From Exiguobacterium profundum (GTDB lineage: Bacteria; Bacillota; Bacilli; Exiguobacteriales; Exiguobacteriaceae): a stretch of 64,000 nt of DNA. Each line of letters starts with the position of its first letter. The first letter of the stretch is position 1. Under the pieces are notes generated by a model. The model saw only the letters and a list, made by a program, of their open reading frames with translations. It ran no database searches and was not told the DNA's origin. Location of the stretch: positions 1,383,331 through 1,447,330 of the forward strand of contig NZ_MRSV01000001.1 in NCBI RefSeq assembly GCF_001909285.1. Direction: 5' to 3'. Positions 25,367 through 34,595 of the stretch are shown here, piece after piece. A program made the translations under genes and the position numbers.

Positions 25367-26536
25367 TTATAAATAAATCGATTTTCGATCATTCGAGATG
25401 AACGGCCAAAAGGCACGCTTCGTGACTTCCCAATTCTTTTCTTCAATTTGTTGACGCCGCGGGATATGATCAAACGCGTAAAGAGAGTCGTCCCACCGAG
25501 TGGGTAACGGTTGACCAGCGACATCGGACCATTGCTCAATCCACTCGGTCGGGATATCTCCGGCATAGGGTGTCTCTCTCGTCAGACCGGCCCACACTTG
25601 TGCCCAGGCGCGAGGAACGGCTCGATACCAGTCATAGCCGCCGCCACCAAGTGCGACGAGACGACCATCGGTATACTCGTCTGCCATACGTGAAGCGATT
25701 TGGGGAATCTGTTCGAACGTCCGTATCGTTGATGCGAGATGGGTGAGTGGATCAAAGACATGGGCATCCGCACCATTCTGAGTCAGGATGATATCAGGTT
25801 TGAACCATTCGCACGCTTCACGTAATACGGTCTCATAGCACGTCAAAAATGAGTCATCTTGGGTGAACGCATCGACTGGTACGTTCCAACTATAGCCGTA
25901 TCCTTTCCCATTCCCTCGCTCTGTCACCATTCCGGTACCCGGGAAGAGATAGCGACCTGTCTCGTGTATGGATAAAGTCATCACATCATCATCGTCATAG
26001 AAGAGCCATTGGACCCCGTCCCCATGATGCGCATCCGTATCTACATAGAGAACGCGCGACCCGTATTGTTTTCTCACATGTGCGATGGCGACGGCCGCAT
26101 CGTTATAGACGCAAAATCCTGATGCTTTGCGCCGCATTCCATGATGTAGACCGCCCCCAACATGGAAGGCTCGCTCTGCTTTGCCGCTCGCAACTAGATC
26201 GAGCGCATGAATCGTCCCACCGACAAGCCGTGCGGCTCCCTCGTGTATCGTCGGAAAGATGGGAGTGTCTTCCGTACCGAGACCAAACTTATTCGCTTTC
26301 AGCGTAGAAAGTTCTCCTGCCGCCGCAGCTTGGACGGCTTCGATGTAGTCAAAGTCATGAACGAGCGCTAACGCTTCAACCGAAGCGAGTGGAGGAGACA
26401 CACATTCCGATTTGGAGAGTTTTCCGGCTGCAATCAGAAGGGATGTCGTCAATTCCAGTCGTAACGGATTGAACGGGTGATCCTCATGAAAGCGATAAGA
26501 CGTCTCGTCTTCGCCAAATATGTAAATCGGTCTCAT
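25367..26536 (-). CDS. acuC: Acetoin utilisation protein AcuC, class I-type deacetylase
   Basis: AcuC removes the acetyl group that AcuA puts on acetyl-CoA synthetase, reactivating it. The 389-residue protein has the histone deacetylase fold: HVGGGLHHGMRRKASGFCVYND with the tandem His, VLYVDTDAHHGDGVQW with zinc-binding Asp and His, LSIHETGRYLFPGTG, ILTQNGADAHVFDPLTHL, and GGGGYDWYRAVPRAW. Last gene of acuABC; its start overlaps acuB by 4 bases. Confidence 0.95.
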   Translation of the reverse strand: MRPIYIFGEDETSYRFHEDHPFNPLRLELTTSLLIAAGKLSKSECVSPPLASVEALALVHDFDYIEAVQAAAAGELSTLKANKFGLGTEDTPIFPTIHEGAARLVGGTIHALDLVASGKAERAFHVGGGLHHGMRRKASGFCVYNDAAVAIAHVRKQYGSRVLYVDTDAHHGDGVQWLFYDDDDVMTLSIHETGRYLFPGTGMVTERGNGKGYGYSWNVPVDAFTQDDSFLTCYETVLREACEWFKPDIILTQNGADAHVFDPLTHLASTIRTFEQIPQIASRMADEYTDGRLVALGGGGYDWYRAVPRAWAQVWAGLTRETPYAGDIPTEWIEQWSDVAGQPLPTRWDDSLYAFDHIPRRQQIEEKNWEVTKRAFWPFISNDRKSIYL

Positions 26537-27165
26537 CGTGACATCTCCGGACCGAGGACATCATACCCTTCACGTTTCAACCGTTCGATGATTCGGAGCG
26601 GGTTCATCGTCTGGACGCGGAAAGAGATGATACGTTTATACGGATCGCTCGTCGGATGAACGAAGACGTTGATGATATTGACGTTTGTTTTGGCGAGGAG
26701 TCGGGTCACTTTTTCGAGTGTGCCTTTCGTATTTTCGACGAGAATTTCAATTTGCGAACTCGGTTCGAGTGCGCCTGTCAATTGCACGAAGTAACGTAAT
26801 AAATCGGTCTCTGTCAATACACCGACGAGTTTCCCTTGTTCGACGATAGGGAGACAGGTTAGCCGGTTTTCGTAAAATAACGCAGCTGCATCTTCAAAGA
26901 AATCGAATGGATGCGCTGTCGGTACCTCGGATCGCATGATGCTCGATACAGGGTTTTGAAAGTCTGCGTTTTCACTTTCGGGATGAAAGACGCTCGTCGC
27001 ACCACTCATCTCGAATTGGCCGACAATCCCGACGACTTGTCGAGCGGGATTTGTCACAATCAAATGTCGGACACGATGTTCACGCATTAATTTTGCGGCA
27101 TGGGCAATCGTATTGGTCGGTTGAATCGTCACGACATGTCGATTCATCATCTGTTCGATTAACAT
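26533..27165 (-). CDS. acuB: AcuB, CBS-ACT domain protein
   Basis: A 210-residue regulatory protein of the acuABC operon. Two CBS repeats span residues 1-135 (LIEQMMNRHVVTIQPTNTIAHAA, then CLPIVEQGKLVGVLTETDLLRYF), followed by an ACT domain at about 140-210 (QIEILVENTKGTLEKVTRLLAKTNVNIINVFV). CBS domains usually bind adenine nucleotides, so it may couple energy state to the acetylation switch; the mechanism is unknown. It lies 11 bases from acuA. Confidence 0.93.
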   Translation of the reverse strand: MLIEQMMNRHVVTIQPTNTIAHAAKLMREHRVRHLIVTNPARQVVGIVGQFEMSGATSVFHPESENADFQNPVSSIMRSEVPTAHPFDFFEDAAALFYENRLTCLPIVEQGKLVGVLTETDLLRYFVQLTGALEPSSQIEILVENTKGTLEKVTRLLAKTNVNIINVFVHPTSDPYKRIISFRVQTMNPLRIIERLKREGYDVLGPEMSR

Positions 27166-27176
27166 GAAATCCCTCC

Positions 27177-27806
27177 TTAGTCGTACATAAATCGTCGGCG
27201 AAGACGAAGTGAGTCAAAATGGTCGATCGATTCTTGTCGTACGTTTTTTCCGATACGAGCCATCAAACAGTTGGCAGGATGGGAGGCAATCTCAGGATCG
27301 TCTGTCGGGAAGAAAACAAGTCCACCGTGATTCATCATCTTCTCCATGACTTTTCGATAATCCCAAATCGAGAGTCCACTACCTTTCAAATCCCAGTGCC
27401 AATAATATTCGGTCGTCAAAATCAAAAAGTCATCCATATGTGGGTCCATCATCGATACTTCGAGTAATTGTTTCCCGATTCGTTGACCACGGAAGCGAGG
27501 ACTCACCTCGATTGCCCCGAGTTCAAGGATGTATGGGTCTTTTCCTTCACTCCAACGCTCATACGGGTCAGGATAGAGGAAAGTCACGTATCCAATCACG
27601 AGATCGTCTTGCCTGGCGACGATGATTCTTCCTTCTTTTAACCCAGCAATATCGACGAGTGCTTCGTGCTGATCTTCCGGTTCACGAAAAGCTGTCAATC
27701 CTTCATCAAGACGATACGTCCGTAACACGTCAGGCGCCACCGGACCATCAATCGTGACGTCACCTTGTGAGGTCTGCCACACTTTTGAATGATATTGTTT
27801 TTCCAT
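27177..27806 (-). CDS. acuA: AcuA, protein lysine acetyltransferase acting on AcsA
   Basis: A 209-residue GNAT acetyltransferase. The acetyl-CoA loop is EVSPRFRGQRIGKQLLEVSM (about residues 95-114). In B. subtilis AcuA acetylates the catalytic lysine of AcsA and switches it off; here the target lysine is present in the divergent acsA (SGKIMRR). AGGTGGTGACC precedes the start. The promoter's -10 lies inside a cre site, so expression should fall on glucose. Confidence 0.94.
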   Translation of the reverse strand: MEKQYHSKVWQTSQGDVTIDGPVAPDVLRTYRLDEGLTAFREPEDQHEALVDIAGLKEGRIIVARQDDLVIGYVTFLYPDPYERWSEGKDPYILELGAIEVSPRFRGQRIGKQLLEVSMMDPHMDDFLILTTEYYWHWDLKGSGLSIWDYRKVMEKMMNHGGLVFFPTDDPEIASHPANCLMARIGKNVRQESIDHFDSLRLRRRFMYD

Positions 27807-27832
27807 AGGGTCACCACCTTTTCCATCTCTTA

Positions 27833-27846
27833 TTATAGCGCTTTCA
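27833..27846. promoter_or_regulatory. cre site over the acuA promoter
   Basis: On the minus strand TGAAAGCGCTATAA matches the CcpA consensus TGWAARCGYTWNCW with one mismatch. It overlaps GCTATAAT, the -10 of acuA, and lies upstream of the acsA promoter. Confidence 0.7.
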
Positions 27847-27887
27847 TCAAGCTGGAATCATCCTGTTTTGATGAAATTGGAAATTCA

Positions 27888-27916
27888 TTGATTTGTCATA
27901 ATTTTAACACTATACT
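27888..27916 (+). promoter_or_regulatory. Sigma-A promoter of acsA
   Basis: TTGATT (27888-27893), 17-base spacer, TATACT (27911-27916). Confidence 0.65.
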
Positions 27917-27961
27917 GAAAGTGGTTATACCAATCTTTACAGGGGAGGCGAATCTTTAGCG

Positions 27962-29668
27962 ATGGAAAAATTGAAAGCGTTAACAGGGGAACATCAATTA
28001 GCGTCGTATGAAGAGGCTTGTCAGTCGTTTGAATGGACACAAGCAGAAGCATTGTTTTCATGGAATTTGACGGGGAAAGTCAATTTGGCATATGAAGCCA
28101 TCGATCGCCATGCGGAAAGTGAATTGGCGACAAAAGTGGCACTGCTTTATTTCGATGGGGATCGAGAAGAGCGGTACACGTATGCGGATATGAAGAAAGA
28201 AAGTAATCGTTCTGGTAATGTTCTGAAGTCGATTGGTGTGGAGAAAGGCGACCGCGTCTTTATCTTTATGCCACGTCAGCCAGAACTTTATTTTATTTTG
28301 CTCGGTGCAATCAAACGAGGGGCCATCGTCGGTCCATTGTTTGAGGCGTTCATGGAACAGGCGGTTCACGACCGTTTGCTCGACTCGGAAGCGAAAGTGA
28401 TTGTGACGACGAAAGAACTGTTGCCGCGCATTCCGGTCGATCAGTTGCCTCATTTAGAGACAATTCTACTCGTTGGGGACGATGTCGAAGAGTCGGAAAA
28501 GGTGCTCGATTATCGTAAACTGGCGAACGATGCGACGACAGATCTCGAATTGACGTGGGTCGACCGTGAAGACGGTCTGATTTTACACTATACATCGGGC
28601 TCAACAGGAAAACCAAAAGGGGTTCTCCACGTCCATAATGCGATGATTCAACATATGATGACCGGCAAATGGGTACTCGATCTTCAACCGGATGATATTT
28701 ACTGGTGCACGGCTGACCCTGGATGGGTGACGGGGACGAGCTACGGTATTTTTGCGCCTTTCTTAAATGGTGCGACAAACGTCATCGTTGGTGGACGCTT
28801 CAATCCTGAATTTTGGTATTCGGTCATTGAACGGTTTGGCGTGACAGTTTGGTATAGTGCCCCGACGGCGTTCCGCATGCTCATGGGCGCTGGCGACGAA
28901 GCGTTTGAGAAGTATGATTTGTCTTCACTTCGTCATATTTTATCCGTCGGTGAGCCGCTAAATCCAGAAGTCATTCGTTGGGGACACGAAGCATTTGATC
29001 TTCGAATCCATGATACGTGGTGGATGACAGAAACCGGTGCGATGATGATTTGTAACTATCCGACGATGGACATCAAACCGGGCTCAATGGGGAAACCGAT
29101 CCCAGGTTGCGAAGCGGCTATTTTGGATGACCGGGGTCAACCACTTCCACCACACCGAATGGGGAACTTGGCACTCAAGACGCCTTGGCCGTCGATGATG
29201 CGGAAGATTTGGAAGAACGATGCGAAGTATGAGAGTTACTTCTGGGGAGATTGGTATGTGTCAGGTGATTCTGCTTATATGGACGAAGACGGCTATTTCT
29301 GGTTCCAAGGTCGGGTCGACGACGTCATCATGACAGCAGGAGAACGGGTCGGACCGTTTGAAGTGGAAAGTCGACTCGTGGAACATCCGGCTGTGGCTGA
29401 AGCGGGTGTCATCGGAAAACCGGACCCGGTCCGAGGCGAAATCATCAAAGCGTTCATTGCGCTACGTAAAGGTTATGAACCGTCTGATGAGTTAAAACAA
29501 GAAATCCAGCAGTTCGTCAAAGAAGGATTGGCTGCGCATGCGGCACCACGTGAAATCGAATTCAAGGACAAGTTGCCGAAAACGCGAAGTGGGAAGATCA
29601 TGCGTCGCGTCTTGAAGGCTTGGGAATTGAATCTTGAAACAGGTGACCTCTCGACAATGGAAGATTAA
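27962..29668 (+). CDS. acsA: Acetyl-CoA synthetase (acetate-CoA ligase)
   Basis: The enzyme makes acetyl-CoA from acetate, ATP and CoA through acetyl-AMP. The 568-residue protein has LHYTSGSTGKPKGVLHVHNA (A3 motif, about residue 200), WWMTETGAMM (A5, about 340), VSGDSAYMDEDGYFWFQGRVDDVI (A7-A8) and TRSGKIMRRVLK (A10) with the catalytic Lys that AcuA modifies. AGGGGAGG lies 13 bases before ATG 27962, a longer gap than usual; no other start is in frame. Divergent from acuABC as in B. subtilis. Confidence 0.96.
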   Translation: MEKLKALTGEHQLASYEEACQSFEWTQAEALFSWNLTGKVNLAYEAIDRHAESELATKVALLYFDGDREERYTYADMKKESNRSGNVLKSIGVEKGDRVFIFMPRQPELYFILLGAIKRGAIVGPLFEAFMEQAVHDRLLDSEAKVIVTTKELLPRIPVDQLPHLETILLVGDDVEESEKVLDYRKLANDATTDLELTWVDREDGLILHYTSGSTGKPKGVLHVHNAMIQHMMTGKWVLDLQPDDIYWCTADPGWVTGTSYGIFAPFLNGATNVIVGGRFNPEFWYSVIERFGVTVWYSAPTAFRMLMGAGDEAFEKYDLSSLRHILSVGEPLNPEVIRWGHEAFDLRIHDTWWMTETGAMMICNYPTMDIKPGSMGKPIPGCEAAILDDRGQPLPPHRMGNLALKTPWPSMMRKIWKNDAKYESYFWGDWYVSGDSAYMDEDGYFWFQGRVDDVIMTAGERVGPFEVESRLVEHPAVAEAGVIGKPDPVRGEIIKAFIALRKGYEPSDELKQEIQQFVKEGLAAHAAPREIEFKDKLPKTRSGKIMRRVLKAWELNLETGDLSTMED

Positions 29669-29671
29669 GAT

Positions 29672-29710
29672 AAACAAAGGGTCGACACATCGTGTGTCGA
29701 CCCTTTGTTT
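29672..29710. terminator. Bidirectional terminator between acsA and the PBP gene
   Basis: A perfect 18-bp stem starting AAACAAAGGGTCGACACA with a 3-base loop. It ends at the stop codon of the convergent PBP gene. Confidence 0.88.
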
Positions 29711-32171
29711 ATTCACCGTTAGCATCAGCATCTGCTTCTTCTTCAGCTTGTTGTTCGGCTTCTTGTTTAGCCTCTTCTTCAGCTTTCTTCTTCGCGTCTT
29801 CCTCAGCTTTTTTCTTTGCTTCGTCGTCTGCTTTTTGTTTAGCTTCTTCTTCAGCCTTTTTCTTAGCGGCAGCATCGGCAGCAGCCTCTTGTTTCTTCTC
29901 CTCAGCTTCTTTCTTTGCTTCTTCGGCCTCTTTCTTGGCCTCTTCTTCTTTCTTCTTCTCTTCCTCTTCTTTTTCTTTCTTTTTTACTTTCTTCTTCTCA
30001 GAGAATGAACCTGAGTCTTGGAAGTCTTTCGAAGTGACGGTTGAAGGTTGTGAGAAGCGTGCGCTGACGCCTAGAGCTTCTGGGTCATCCGCATAGACAC
30101 GATTCATCGTTTGCGACCAGATGCGCTGTGTCCGTTGATAGTAACGTCCATAATCCCAACCATCTAGCATTGAGAGGCGTTGTGAATCATAACCTGACCA
30201 GACAGCGAGTGTAACGTTCGGGTTCGACCCGACCAAGTACGAATCACGTTGATCGTTCGTTGTACCGGTTTTACCCATCCAATCGCCAGGAACGCTGAGC
30301 AATGATTGTGCATATGTCGCAGTACCTGACGTGTAGACGTCGCGGAGCATATCCACCACGAGATAAGAGGTACGTTCTGTGAAAATACGCGTTTTCTTCG
30401 GCTTCGCTTCGTAAATGACTTCACCTTGATATTCGATTTCTTGGATGAAGTACGGCTCCACGTGTTCACCGTAATTTGCTAGCATCGCATAAGAGGCGGC
30501 CAAATCGATTGGCTTGACTTCCCCGGTACCGAGTGCCATCGCTGAAGCATAACGGTTTCCTTCAGATACCGGAATCCCCATGTCGACTAATTTCTGCGTA
30601 TCAGCAGGTTTTTGATTACGTTCTTCATAAATCTTAACAGCCGGAACGTTCAAGGAGAGCTTGAGCGCATCGCGTACTGTGACAGCACCGCGATACGTTT
30701 TCCCTTCGTTTTGAACTTGTTTCTTCGGTTGTCCCGGACCAGTAAACTTATAGAAATACTCCTCGTCAATGATTTGAGTGGCAGGTGTAATCATGCCAGC
30801 TTCAATCGCATTTGAATAGACAAGAATCGGTTTTGCAGTCGATCCGATTTGACGTTCTGCCCAGAAAGCACGGTTCAAATCGTCGGTCTTGCCATTGATG
30901 TAGCGACCTCCGACGAATCCGAGTACTTTCCCGGTCTTATTCTCAATCATGACAGAAGAGGTTTGTTCAGGAAGTGTGCGGTTCTCATCTTTAATCGTTT
31001 GATTCGGTCCGAAGTTGCCAGCGTTTTTAGCCGGTTGTTGCATCGCTTCGTGAATTTCTTTATCCAATGTCAAACGGATGTTGAACCCACCTTGACGCAA
31101 CATGTTATGAGCACGCTTCGCATAAGTCGAACGGACAGAGTCCTGTTCCTCCGAGCTCAACTCATTGATTTCAATTCCATCTTGCTCCAATAGATAATCC
31201 GTTACGATTTGGCGTGCTTGAAGTTCTGCTTCGTCTACCACGTACGGATATTTGTCGCGAGGCTTCGTCTGAGTCTGCATGAAGTCTTGCGTGATGTCGT
31301 AGTTATAAGCGGCATCATATTCTTCTTTCGTGATCTTTCCTGCAACGTACATGCGGTTCAATACCGTTTTCATTCGGTTAACCGCACCCGATACGTCCTC
31401 TTTGATGACGCCACCTTGATAGTAAGGTGTGTAGAAGAATGGGTTTTTTGGGATACCGGCAAGGAAAGCGGCTTGTGGAAGTGTCAATTTCTCTGCCGAA
31501 GTATTGAACACACCGCGAGCGGCGGCCTCAATCCCTGAAATGTTACGTCCCATCGAGTTACGTCCGAATGAGACGACGTTCAGATAGGCGTTTAAAATTT
31601 CATCTTTGTCCATCGCCTTCTCTAGACGAAGGGCGAGTAATATTTCTTTTGCTTTCCGTTCGAAAGATACTTCGTTCGTCAACATTTGGTTTTTAATCAA
31701 TTGTTGCGTCAACGTTGAACCACCCGTGCGATCTTCAGATCCTGTTGCTTCTTGTAAAATAGCGCGTAACGTCGCTTTTGGAACGACGCCATCGTGCTCA
31801 TAGAATTCGACATCTTCCGTCGCAAGTAGTGCATCGACAACGTATGGAGAAACTTTTTCTACTGGAATCGGGATTCGTACCTCATCGGTCGTATAGTTCC
31901 CGATGCGCTCCCCGCTTCCGAAGTAAATATTGGAAGTCGATGTATACGTATTGATTTGCGCAGTCATCGTTTTATAAGCCGGGGTCGGCATATCTTTGAC
32001 GAGTGACGCGAAATATCCGACACCAATTCCAGCACCTAAAAACCCGATGAGTACAACAGAAATGATGGTCAGGAGTAGGACGTTCCACGACACATCATAC
32101 ATAACATTGGCATAACGACGTACTTTCAATGACGTCGGATTATTCCATAAGTCTCGAATCTTCTGCAGCAT
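29709..32171 (-). CDS. Class A penicillin-binding protein with long charged C-terminal tail
   Basis: A bifunctional peptidoglycan glycosyltransferase/transpeptidase of 820 residues. There is a short cytoplasmic start, one membrane span (VLLLTIISVVLIGFLGAGIGVG, about residues 31-52), a GT51 domain with ATEDVEFYEHDG and GGSTLTQQLIKN, and a transpeptidase domain with GSTAKP (catalytic Ser), a SLN triad and KTGTT. Residues about 722-820 are an almost pure Lys/Glu/Ala tail with repeats such as AKKKAEEE, predicted to be a long helix outside the cell. AAGGAGG precedes ATG 32171. A PBP gene opposite tyrS is common in Bacillales. Confidence 0.92.
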   Translation of the reverse strand: MLQKIRDLWNNPTSLKVRRYANVMYDVSWNVLLLTIISVVLIGFLGAGIGVGYFASLVKDMPTPAYKTMTAQINTYTSTSNIYFGSGERIGNYTTDEVRIPIPVEKVSPYVVDALLATEDVEFYEHDGVVPKATLRAILQEATGSEDRTGGSTLTQQLIKNQMLTNEVSFERKAKEILLALRLEKAMDKDEILNAYLNVVSFGRNSMGRNISGIEAAARGVFNTSAEKLTLPQAAFLAGIPKNPFFYTPYYQGGVIKEDVSGAVNRMKTVLNRMYVAGKITKEEYDAAYNYDITQDFMQTQTKPRDKYPYVVDEAELQARQIVTDYLLEQDGIEINELSSEEQDSVRSTYAKRAHNMLRQGGFNIRLTLDKEIHEAMQQPAKNAGNFGPNQTIKDENRTLPEQTSSVMIENKTGKVLGFVGGRYINGKTDDLNRAFWAERQIGSTAKPILVYSNAIEAGMITPATQIIDEEYFYKFTGPGQPKKQVQNEGKTYRGAVTVRDALKLSLNVPAVKIYEERNQKPADTQKLVDMGIPVSEGNRYASAMALGTGEVKPIDLAASYAMLANYGEHVEPYFIQEIEYQGEVIYEAKPKKTRIFTERTSYLVVDMLRDVYTSGTATYAQSLLSVPGDWMGKTGTTNDQRDSYLVGSNPNVTLAVWSGYDSQRLSMLDGWDYGRYYQRTQRIWSQTMNRVYADDPEALGVSARFSQPSTVTSKDFQDSGSFSEKKKVKKKEKEEEEKKKEEEAKKEAEEAKKEAEEKKQEAAADAAAKKKAEEEAKQKADDEAKKKAEEDAKKKAEEEAKQEAEQQAEEEADADANGE

Positions 32172-32289
32172 GACAGCCTCCTTAAATATGGTGTAAAACT
32201 ATTTTAGACAGTAATATATTCGATTATAGCACAATTCAACCTACACCTTACCTCGAAACCGAAGTCTCGTGCAAGTTTCATTGTAAGAG

Positions 32290-32317
32290 TTGACAAGTTG
32301 AAAACGATGCTTATAAA
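32290..32317 (+). promoter_or_regulatory. Sigma-A promoter of the tyrS T-box leader
   Basis: TTGACA (32290-32295), 16-base spacer, TATAAA (32312-32317). The T-box leader starts just downstream. Confidence 0.75.
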
Positions 32318-32323
32318 ATGAAT

Positions 32324-32561
32324 AGCATAGTCAACAAGATAATGACGCTGTGAAGAAAGCGAAGTAGTCGACGGGCCTCTTGTCCAGAAAGCTAGTGGTT
32401 GCTGTGAACTAGCCAATGTCAATCGATGAATTACACTTTTAGAGCGTGCCTTCGGGCCGGTTCGAGACCGTTATCTCTCGCTCAAGCGGTCGCAAATTGC
32501 GACAAGTAGGGTGGTACCGCGGAATCTCCGTCCCTTCTCATATGAGAAGGGACGTTTTTTT
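32324..32561 (+). ncRNA. T-box leader controlling tyrS
   Basis: The conserved T-box sequence AGGGTGGTACCGCG is at 32508-32521. A strong terminator stem follows (arms at 32530-32541 and 32542-32553) with seven T. The specifier is probably TAC (Tyr) at 32432-32434, in an unpaired GAAT-TAC-A context and followed by a purine as usual. Uncharged tRNA-Tyr would pair with the specifier and T-box and allow read-through into tyrS. This explains the 414-base gap between the PBP gene and tyrS. Confidence 0.93.
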
Positions 32562-32585
32562 ATGTCAATCGAAGGAGTGGAACAA

Positions 32586-33833
32586 ATGGAACTATTAAAC
32601 GATTTAGAGTTTCGAGGACTTGTCAACCAAATGACAGATGAAGAAGGATTAAAAGAACAACTCAAACAACCGACGACGTTATACACGGGATTTGATCCGA
32701 CGGCGGACTCGCTTCACATCGGGCACTTGCTCCCGATCTTGACGCTGAAACGTTTCCAGCAGGCCGGCCATCAGGTCATCGCGCTCGTCGGTGGGGCGAC
32801 AGGGATGATTGGTGACCCGTCTGGTCGTTCGGATGAACGTTCACTAAACACGTTGGATACGGTCAAGCTCTTCTCCGATCGCATTAAGGATCAGTTGAGC
32901 CGATTCCTTCCACTTGAAGGGGAGAACCCGATCACGATTCGCAACAACTACGAATGGACGGAAGAGATGTCAATCATCGACTTCCTTCGCGACATTGGGA
33001 AGCACTTCCCGATCAGTTACATGCTTGCGAAAGACTCTGTCGATTCACGTATGGAGAACGGGATCTCGTACACAGAGTTCTCTTACATGTTGCTCCAATC
33101 TTACGACTTCTTGAAACTATACGAGACAGAGAAATGTCGTCTTCAAGTCGGTGGAAGTGATCAATGGGGGAACATCACGGCAGGTCTTGAATTGATTCGT
33201 CGCTTTGGTCACTCAAAAAAAGCGTTCGGTCTCACCGTGCCACTCGTCACAAAGTCGGACGGACAAAAGTTCGGGAAGACAGCGGGCGGTGCGGTTTGGT
33301 TAGATGCGGATAAGACGTCGCCATATGAGTTCTACCAGTTCTGGATCAACGTCGACGATGCAGATGTCATCAAGTTCATCAAATACTTCACGTTCATGTC
33401 GCATGAAGAGATTGAGGCACTTGCAGCCGAAGTGACAGAAGCGCCTGAAAAGCGCGTGGCACAGCGCCGACTCGCAGAAGAGATGACAAAGCTTGTCCAC
33501 GGTGAAGCAGGACTTGAACAAGCGGAGCGCATCACAAAAGCGTTCTTTAGCGGAGATTTGACGTCGCTTCAACCGGAAGATATGGAAGATGCGTTTAAAG
33601 GCATGCCGCAATTCGAACTTGACGGTGAACGCAACCTTGTCGACCTCCTCGTCGAAGCGAAGATCTCACCATCGAAACGTCAGGCACGTGAAGATGTGAC
33701 GAACGGAGCGATTTACTTGAACGGCGAACGTGAACAAGCGCTCGATAAAATGATTACGCGCGAAGACACGCTCGGTGAATTCACCATCATTCGCCGTGGT
33801 AAGAAGAAATACTTTGTGATTCGTCACATATAA
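32586..33833 (+). CDS. tyrS: Tyrosyl-tRNA synthetase
   Basis: A class I aminoacyl-tRNA synthetase of 415 residues that charges tRNA-Tyr. DSLHIGHLLPIL is the HIGH motif, GGSDQWGN binds tyrosine, KFGKTAGGA is the KMSKS equivalent, and the C-terminus is an S4 RNA-binding domain (SPSKRQAREDVTNGAIYLNGE). GAAGGAG precedes ATG 32586. The gene lies directly behind its T-box leader. Confidence 0.97.
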   Translation: MELLNDLEFRGLVNQMTDEEGLKEQLKQPTTLYTGFDPTADSLHIGHLLPILTLKRFQQAGHQVIALVGGATGMIGDPSGRSDERSLNTLDTVKLFSDRIKDQLSRFLPLEGENPITIRNNYEWTEEMSIIDFLRDIGKHFPISYMLAKDSVDSRMENGISYTEFSYMLLQSYDFLKLYETEKCRLQVGGSDQWGNITAGLELIRRFGHSKKAFGLTVPLVTKSDGQKFGKTAGGAVWLDADKTSPYEFYQFWINVDDADVIKFIKYFTFMSHEEIEALAAEVTEAPEKRVAQRRLAEEMTKLVHGEAGLEQAERITKAFFSGDLTSLQPEDMEDAFKGMPQFELDGERNLVDLLVEAKISPSKRQAREDVTNGAIYLNGEREQALDKMITREDTLGEFTIIRRGKKKYFVIRHI

Positions 33834-33840
33834 TCACGAT

Positions 33841-33877
33841 GTCCGTTCCTCATTTGTTGAGGAATGGACTTTTTTTA
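33841..33877 (+). terminator. Terminator after tyrS
   Basis: GTCCGTTCCTCA pairs with TGAGGAATGGAC (one G-U) around a short loop, followed by seven T. Confidence 0.85.
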
Positions 33878-33929
33878 TACATGACTTGCGGTTCGGATTT
33901 GCTAAAATGGGAAGATAGGAGGGATGACG

Positions 33930-34595
33930 ATGGAGATAGAAGAATTTTTCGGTGAGCAGTTCCATCAATGGCGCGAACACTTTCGTTATTATGAAATGGC
34001 GATCACGGAACTTGAGAGCGATCTCGGGATCATCGACTTGGACTGGCAGACGAGACTCGGGTATTCACCGATTGAACATGTGAAGACGAGAATGAAGACA
34101 TTGCCGTCCATCGTGCGCAAGATGAAACGGAAAGACTTGCCTTTGGAAGTTTCGGCGCTTTGGGAACATGTGCACGATGTGGCGGGCATTCGGATTGTTA
34201 CGAGCTTCCGCGACGATATTTATGAAATCTTACGTCATCTAGAGGCGCGAGATGATTTAGATATCATCGAAATCAAAGATTACATCAAACATCCAAAACC
34301 GAGCGGGTATCGGAGCTTACATCTCATCGTGAAAACGAAAGTCTACTTGGCAGAACGAATCATCTGGGTGCCTGCGGAGATTCAGATTCGGACACTCGCC
34401 ATGGACTTTTGGGCGGCAACGGAACATAAGCTTCAGTACAAATATCAACATGCCGTGCCAGAATCATCGAAAGAAGAGCTGATTGAAGCGTCACTCATGG
34501 CGGATGCCCTCGATACGCAAATGGGACGCATTCGGCAAGAGATTTTGAAAAAAAAAAAAAATCCCCTTCGTGAAGAAGGGGATAAAAAGCATTAA
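33930..34595 (+). CDS. Small alarmone synthetase (RelP/RelQ-type GTP pyrophosphokinase)
   Basis: A 221-residue single-domain (p)ppGpp synthetase with no hydrolase, TGS or ACT domain. Motifs: [14 protein letters not shown] (about residue 85), [22 protein letters not shown] (synthetase G-loop, about 115) and [25 protein letters not shown] (catalytic Glu, about 150). AGGAGG is eight bases before ATG 33930. The last 15 codons come from an A14 tract and the terminator hairpin of the convergent rpsD, so the C-terminus [15 protein letters not shown] is a by-product of overlap. The stop codons of the two genes overlap. Confidence 0.92.
   Translation: MEIEEFFGEQFHQWREHFRYYEMAITELESDLGIIDLDWQTRLGYSPIEHVKTRMKTLPSIVRKMKRKDLPLEVSALWEHVHDVAGIRIVTSFRDDIYEILRHLEARDDLDIIEIKDYIKHPKPSGYRSLHLIVKTKVYLAERIIWVPAEIQIRTLAMDFWAATEHKLQYKYQHAVPESSKEELIEASLMADALDTQMGRIRQEILKKKKNPLREEGDKKH
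34548..34561 (+). repeat. A14 tract at the end of the alarmone synthetase gene
   Basis: Fourteen consecutive A encode four Lys and part of Asn. On the minus strand the same bases are the T tract of the rpsD terminator. Confidence 0.9.
34548..34583 (-). terminator. Terminator of rpsD, embedded in the convergent coding region
   Basis: On the minus strand TCCCCTTC and GAAGGGGA form an 8-bp stem with a 5-base loop, followed by 14 T. Confidence 0.85.

Noticed and set aside
29634-30096. Long plus-strand frames opposite the PBP tail (Ser/Phe/Ala-rich)
   Set aside because: They are mirror images of the Lys/Glu/Ala repeats on the minus strand and lack ribosome sites.
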